Source: Paenibacillus apiarius
GTDB lineage: Bacteria; Bacillota; Bacilli; Paenibacillales; Paenibacillaceae
Assembly (NCBI RefSeq): GCF_017052585.1
Contig: NZ_JAFFHZ010000001.1
Location: 1,054,001-1,118,000 of the forward strand
Length of the DNA stretch: 64,000 nucleotides
Reading direction: 5' to 3'
The notes beneath the pieces are model-generated. The model made no database searches, was not told the DNA's origin, and saw only the letters and a program-made list of their open reading frames with translations. The number at the start of each line of letters is the position of its first letter. Position 1 is the first letter of the stretch. Shown piece by piece: positions 60,798 to 64,000 of this stretch. The position numbers and the translations under genes are program-made.

Positions 60798-61735
60798 TTC
60801 TTCTTGCCCCCTCGTTTCCGTTCATGCTTGACTTCATTCTCATAGAACACCCATGCGGAAGAAGACTTGAAGATGAGCGCCGTCAACAGCAGGATGATGA
60901 TGAACATGAACCAGGCGTTCGCGCTGGCATATCCCAGCTTGTGATGCTTGAACGCATTGTTGTACACGAACAATCCGTAGAAATACGTCGATTTCAACGG
61001 GCCGCCGTTCGTGAGGAGCAGGACGAGTGTCAATTGCTGCAAGGCGGATATCGTTGACGTGATCAAGTTGAAGAAGAGGGTCGGCGTAATGAGCGGAAGC
61101 GTAATGCTTGTAAACTGGCGGATGGAGCCCGCTCCGTCTATCGCTGCCGATTCATATAAATCTGGCGAGATGCCTTTTATATTCGTATAGAAAATGAGCA
61201 TCATCGTGCCGACGCCCCATGCGCTGGCAATGACGATCGTCATGATGGCGCTGGCCGGATCGATCAGCCACTTGGGCCCTTCGATTCCGAGCAACGATAA
61301 AGCGTAGTTCAAAATGCCATATTTGCTGTTGAAAATCCAGCCCCAAATAATCGATACAGCCACGCCGGATACGACGGCCGGCAAGTAAAATATCGTCCGG
61401 AACACTTTGACCCCTGTGACAGGCTGCGATATGAGCATCGCGAGAATCAATGAAGTGATCAAGCTTAACGGCACGTAGAGCACCGCGAATTTCAGCGTGA
61501 TGACGAGCGATTTATAGAATTGGGGGTCATTCGTGAACATCTTCGCATAGTTGTCGAGTCCGACAAACTTGGGAGCGGACGTTACCGGCCAGTCAAAAAA
61601 ACTCATCACGAGCGAAAAAACCAACGGCCCGATCGTAAATAGCAATAAACCGACGATCCACGGTGAAATAAACAAATACGGAGTCAACTTTTCCATTATT
61701 CGGACTCTTTTGTGTCGCGCGACTGCCTGTTCCAT
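60794..61735 (-). CDS. Carbohydrate ABC transporter permease (MalF type)
   Basis: The protein is 313 residues with six helices. The EAA loop is LYESAAIDGAGSIRQFTSIT. A basic C-terminal tail (ENEVKHERKRGGKKK) is unusual but intact. It lies 70 bases after the binding protein and is coupled to the MalG-type permease. The pair forms the membrane channel of a CUT1 sugar importer. Confidence 0.94.
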   Translation of the reverse strand: MEQAVARHKRVRIMEKLTPYLFISPWIVGLLLFTIGPLVFSLVMSFFDWPVTSAPKFVGLDNYAKMFTNDPQFYKSLVITLKFAVLYVPLSLITSLILAMLISQPVTGVKVFRTIFYLPAVVSGVAVSIIWGWIFNSKYGILNYALSLLGIEGPKWLIDPASAIMTIVIASAWGVGTMMLIFYTNIKGISPDLYESAAIDGAGSIRQFTSITLPLITPTLFFNLITSTISALQQLTLVLLLTNGGPLKSTYFYGLFVYNNAFKHHKLGYASANAWFMFIIILLLTALIFKSSSAWVFYENEVKHERKRGGKKK

Positions 61736-61805
61736 ATTGTGCCTCCCGGTAAGGATGGTGTTTTGAAGGAAAAAGGGGTGCGCACACCCCTTTCACCCTA
61801 ACAAC

Positions 61806-63050
61806 TTATTGCGCCGCTTCATCTAGAGCAGCCTTCGGATCCGTCATTGTGCTCGGGTTGAAGATCTGCTCGAACACGAGTCCGAGCCGCTCCGAGATTT
61901 CACTCCAATTCTCGACCTTATACGAGGCTGGCGTATAGTCCTGGCTTTGCTCCAGCATGTTGTAGAACACTTGCTTCAATTCATCCTGCTGCAGCTTCTC
62001 GCTTGCGACCACGCTCTTCAATACAGGCAGCTCGTAATCGATGCGCGCCTTGTTCGCTTCTTCGCTCGTCCAAAATTTGATAAACTCCCAAGCGGCATCC
62101 TTCTTCTTCGAATCCTTCGACATCGAGATGCCGGAAGAGGACACAATGCTGACAGCGCTTCCATTGCGGAAAGCAGGCAATTCGACGACGCCGAAGTTAA
62201 TCCCGGCTTCCTTCAAGCTTCCGATGGACCAGGCTCCGTTGCTGAACATGGCGACTTTGCCGGATTTCATTTCTGTAGAGCCTGAGCCTTCGGTCGTAAT
62301 CGCATACCCTTCCTTGAGCATGTTCTGGAACATCGTCAATACTTCAACCGATTTATCGCTGTTGACGCTGCCCTGCAGATTGCCTTCCTTATCGACGTAA
62401 GCGGTTCCATTTCCCCACAAAAACATTTCAAAATCATACGGATCCGGCTTGCCCGAGAAGGCGAAGCCGCTGATGCTCTCCTCCGGATTGTTCAGCTTCT
62501 TGGCCGCTTCCTGCAGATCGTCCCATGTCCAACCGCTCTTCGGGTATGGCACCCCGGCCTTGTCGAACAAATCCTTGTTGTAGTAAATGACATGTGTCGT
62601 ATAACCGACAGGCAAGCCTAAAATCTTCCCGCCCGCAGAGTTGTAATTCCACAGCGTTTCATAATAGTTGCTTTTGAACTCCGCGCCCTCTTTCCCGATA
62701 TATTCATCGAGCGGTTCCAGCGCGTCCTTATAGGTCGGGTAATTCCACATGTACATCACGTCAGGAGCGTCTTTGGCGCCCATTCCCGCCGCGATCTTCG
62801 TATCGTATTCGCTGCCGTATGCCTCCAGGCTGACGTTGATGTCAGGATGGGCTTCGTTGAACTTGTCGATCAATTGCTGCTGGAGCGACAAATTCTCTTC
62901 CGAATCCCAAGTCGCGAAGCGTACGGTCACTTTCCCGCTTGACTTGCCGTCTTGCGCTGGTTCCGCCGTTCCTCCTCCCCCGCATGCCGTCAGAAATAAC
63001 GAAGCGAGAAGGAGAACAATGAACCATGACTTGCCTTTCGCTTTTTCCAT
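61806..63050 (-). CDS. Sugar ABC transporter substrate-binding lipoprotein
   Basis: The protein is 414 residues from ATG 63050 (AAGGGG eight bases upstream). The lipobox is LFLTAC with Cys23. DAPDVMYMWNYPTYKDALEP, YTTHVIYYNKDLFDKAGVPY and WTWDDLQEAAKKLNNPEE are typical of family 1 binding proteins. It is the first gene of an operon with two permeases and a cytoplasmic glycosidase, which suggests import of an oligosaccharide that is split inside. The operon promoter is predicted at 63259-63288. Confidence 0.94.
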   Translation of the reverse strand: MEKAKGKSWFIVLLLASLFLTACGGGGTAEPAQDGKSSGKVTVRFATWDSEENLSLQQQLIDKFNEAHPDINVSLEAYGSEYDTKIAAGMGAKDAPDVMYMWNYPTYKDALEPLDEYIGKEGAEFKSNYYETLWNYNSAGGKILGLPVGYTTHVIYYNKDLFDKAGVPYPKSGWTWDDLQEAAKKLNNPEESISGFAFSGKPDPYDFEMFLWGNGTAYVDKEGNLQGSVNSDKSVEVLTMFQNMLKEGYAITTEGSGSTEMKSGKVAMFSNGAWSIGSLKEAGINFGVVELPAFRNGSAVSIVSSSGISMSKDSKKKDAAWEFIKFWTSEEANKARIDYELPVLKSVVASEKLQQDELKQVFYNMLEQSQDYTPASYKVENWSEISERLGLVFEQIFNPSTMTDPKAALDEAAQ

Positions 63051-63258
63051 GAAAAGCACCCCTTACTGTATTTGATTGCTATACTGCATTCATGCCATAT
63101 CAGGATGTCGAACAAGCTGCGGATGCCAGAAAAATGTACGGTACGATGAGCATTCAATAACCATGCAAGCCGATCTGGAGATGTGTATGCAAAATGCTGG
63201 ATGAGACCACACCATCTGAAGTGCAAAATCAGCCGGTATGGAGAAGATGTTGTTTCCC

Positions 63259-63288
63259 ATTATATTTTTTACCTTAGTAAAAAGTCAA
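63259..63288 (-). promoter_or_regulatory. Promoter of the second sugar operon with a dyad in its spacer
   Basis: On the minus strand TTGACT (63288-63283) and TATAAT (63264-63259) are 18 bases apart. The spacer holds a dyad, TTTTTAC and GTAAAAA around four bases, placed where a repressor would block polymerase. No regulator gene for it is in the window. Confidence 0.72.
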
Positions 63289-63549
63289 TATGTTTTACTC
63301 AATTAAATGGGGGAAAACTAAAAGAGCAGTTCGTTTTCCCCTTCATAATTTCCACAAATCGTTTATTTACTATCTTTTTTCACGTTTTATCTTCTTTTTT
63401 ACTACAATAAACCAATTAAAAACAAGTATTTTTACTAAATAATTTTTGGCTCTCATTTACGTTCTTCTAAGTAAAAGTAAAACCGAGCGAAAAATTTTCC
63501 AATGCATCTCTGGCTGCTCTCATCTATAGAAGATGACTGAATTTGTTCC

Positions 63550-63730
63550 AACTGCAATTGTGCATCTGATTTACCGAATCATCCGCCATTCCTGGTGCTG
63601 AACTGCAAAAGTACAGTTCATGCTCGTGAAATCTCATAAAGACGGCAAAACCTTTGAATTTAACTGCACATTTGCAGCTCTAAGGCTGAAAAAGCCTGAT
63701 TTTCACAAAAATAACTGCTTATTTGCAGTT
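63550..63730 (+). repeat. Four-palindrome dispersed element, intact copy
   Basis: Palindromes start at 63550 (AACTGCAATTGTGCAT), 63601 (AACTGCAAAAGTACAGTT), 63662 (AACTGCACATTTGCAGCT) and 63713 (AACTGCTTATTTGCAGTT), spaced 51, 61 and 51 bases. It is the best-preserved copy and lies in a gene-free stretch between the sugar operon and a GNAT gene. Confidence 0.9.
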
Positions 63731-63936
63731 CGTGAAAGAGGCAGTTAGAAACGAAAAAAATCGGCCCCCGTTTCAAGCATGAACGCGGTGTGCCGTTTTT
63801 TTTTGTTCGCACGCAGCGGCTGTGTTACGAAGCAAGGGAAATTTCTCCAACCTTTTTTTGCCCCCGCCCGTAATATCCTTATAACAAACTTATTTCGTTC
63901 TAATCTCCGCCTAAGGCTATGAAAAGGAGCTTGCGC

Positions 63937-64000
63937 ATGAGCACAACACAACTGTTTCAGGAATTCCCCCTGCTGAAGACCGAGCGCTTGCGTCTTAGAC
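63937..64000 (+). CDS. GNAT-family acetyltransferase (3' end missing)
   Basis: ATG 63937 has AAAAGGAGC upstream. The 21 codons before the window edge read EFPLLKTERLRLR at their end, the standard N-terminus of RimJ/RimL-type GNAT acetyltransferases. The rest lies outside the window, so the identification rests on this motif alone. Confidence 0.65.
   Translation, partial: MSTTQLFQEFPLLKTERLRLR

Noticed and set aside
63762..63804. Possible terminator before the last gene (CGGC/GCCG followed by a long T-run)
   Set aside because: Stem pairing is poor in the middle and no plus-strand gene precedes it.

Overview
The window looks like chromosomal DNA of a Paenibacillus-type, spore-forming Firmicute. 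The evidence is moderate GC with strong AGGAGG-type ribosome sites and frequent TTG/GTG starts, S-box (SAM-I) and ZTP riboswitches, many lipoprotein-dependent sugar importers, a Spo0E-like remnant, and an RRNPP-type receptor with its own small propeptide. No rRNA, tRNA, CRISPR array or prophage was seen. Genus is an inference from gene content only.

Layout. 1-6.6 kb: ytqA (cut at the left edge), ytqB, a VOC protein, manA, a COG2426 membrane protein, a one-piece histidine kinase/response regulator and a CPBP protease. 6.6-13.2 kb: an ArsR/MFS divergent pair with a 14-bp dyad operator, then a two-component system followed by a three-gene ABC transporter of the lantibiotic/bacitracin resistance type. 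13.2-20.4 kb: two minus-strand genes of unknown role, a B12-binding radical SAM enzyme, csaA and recQ in tandem, and an RluA pseudouridine synthase. 20.4-26.1 kb: a 57-bp tandem repeat, an orphan SPASM radical SAM protein, and a SAM-riboswitch operon metN-metI-metQ plus an iron-type dehydrogenase. 26.3-32.3 kb: a decayed peptide permease, a secreted beta-propeller protein, an M29 aminopeptidase and an MFS protein. 32.3-34.0 kb: a ZTP-riboswitch folD-fchA operon in which folD is frameshifted.

34.2-46.3 kb: an unknown protein, an IS1182-family element that has jumped into a dispersed palindromic repeat, and a minus-strand carbohydrate cluster (dehydrogenase, ABC importer, two unusual regulators, a DapA-family lyase and an SDR protein). 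46.7-53.3 kb: MFS, TrmB and WYL regulators, NUDIX, a secreted unknown protein and a zinc-ribbon/GyrI-like protein. 53.3-57.4 kb is the most unusual part: a second copy of the palindromic repeat, a Spo0E-like frame, the peptide-receptor pair, a GNAT enzyme and a broken type II toxin-antitoxin locus. 57.4-63.1 kb: a DMT exporter and a second sugar operon (binding protein, two permeases, glycosidase). The third copy of the repeat and the first codons of another GNAT gene close the window.

The strongest candidates for new biology are the receptor/propeptide pair at 54487-55902 and the dispersed element made of four palindromes at fixed 51/61/51-bp spacing, present three times and disrupted once by the insertion sequence.
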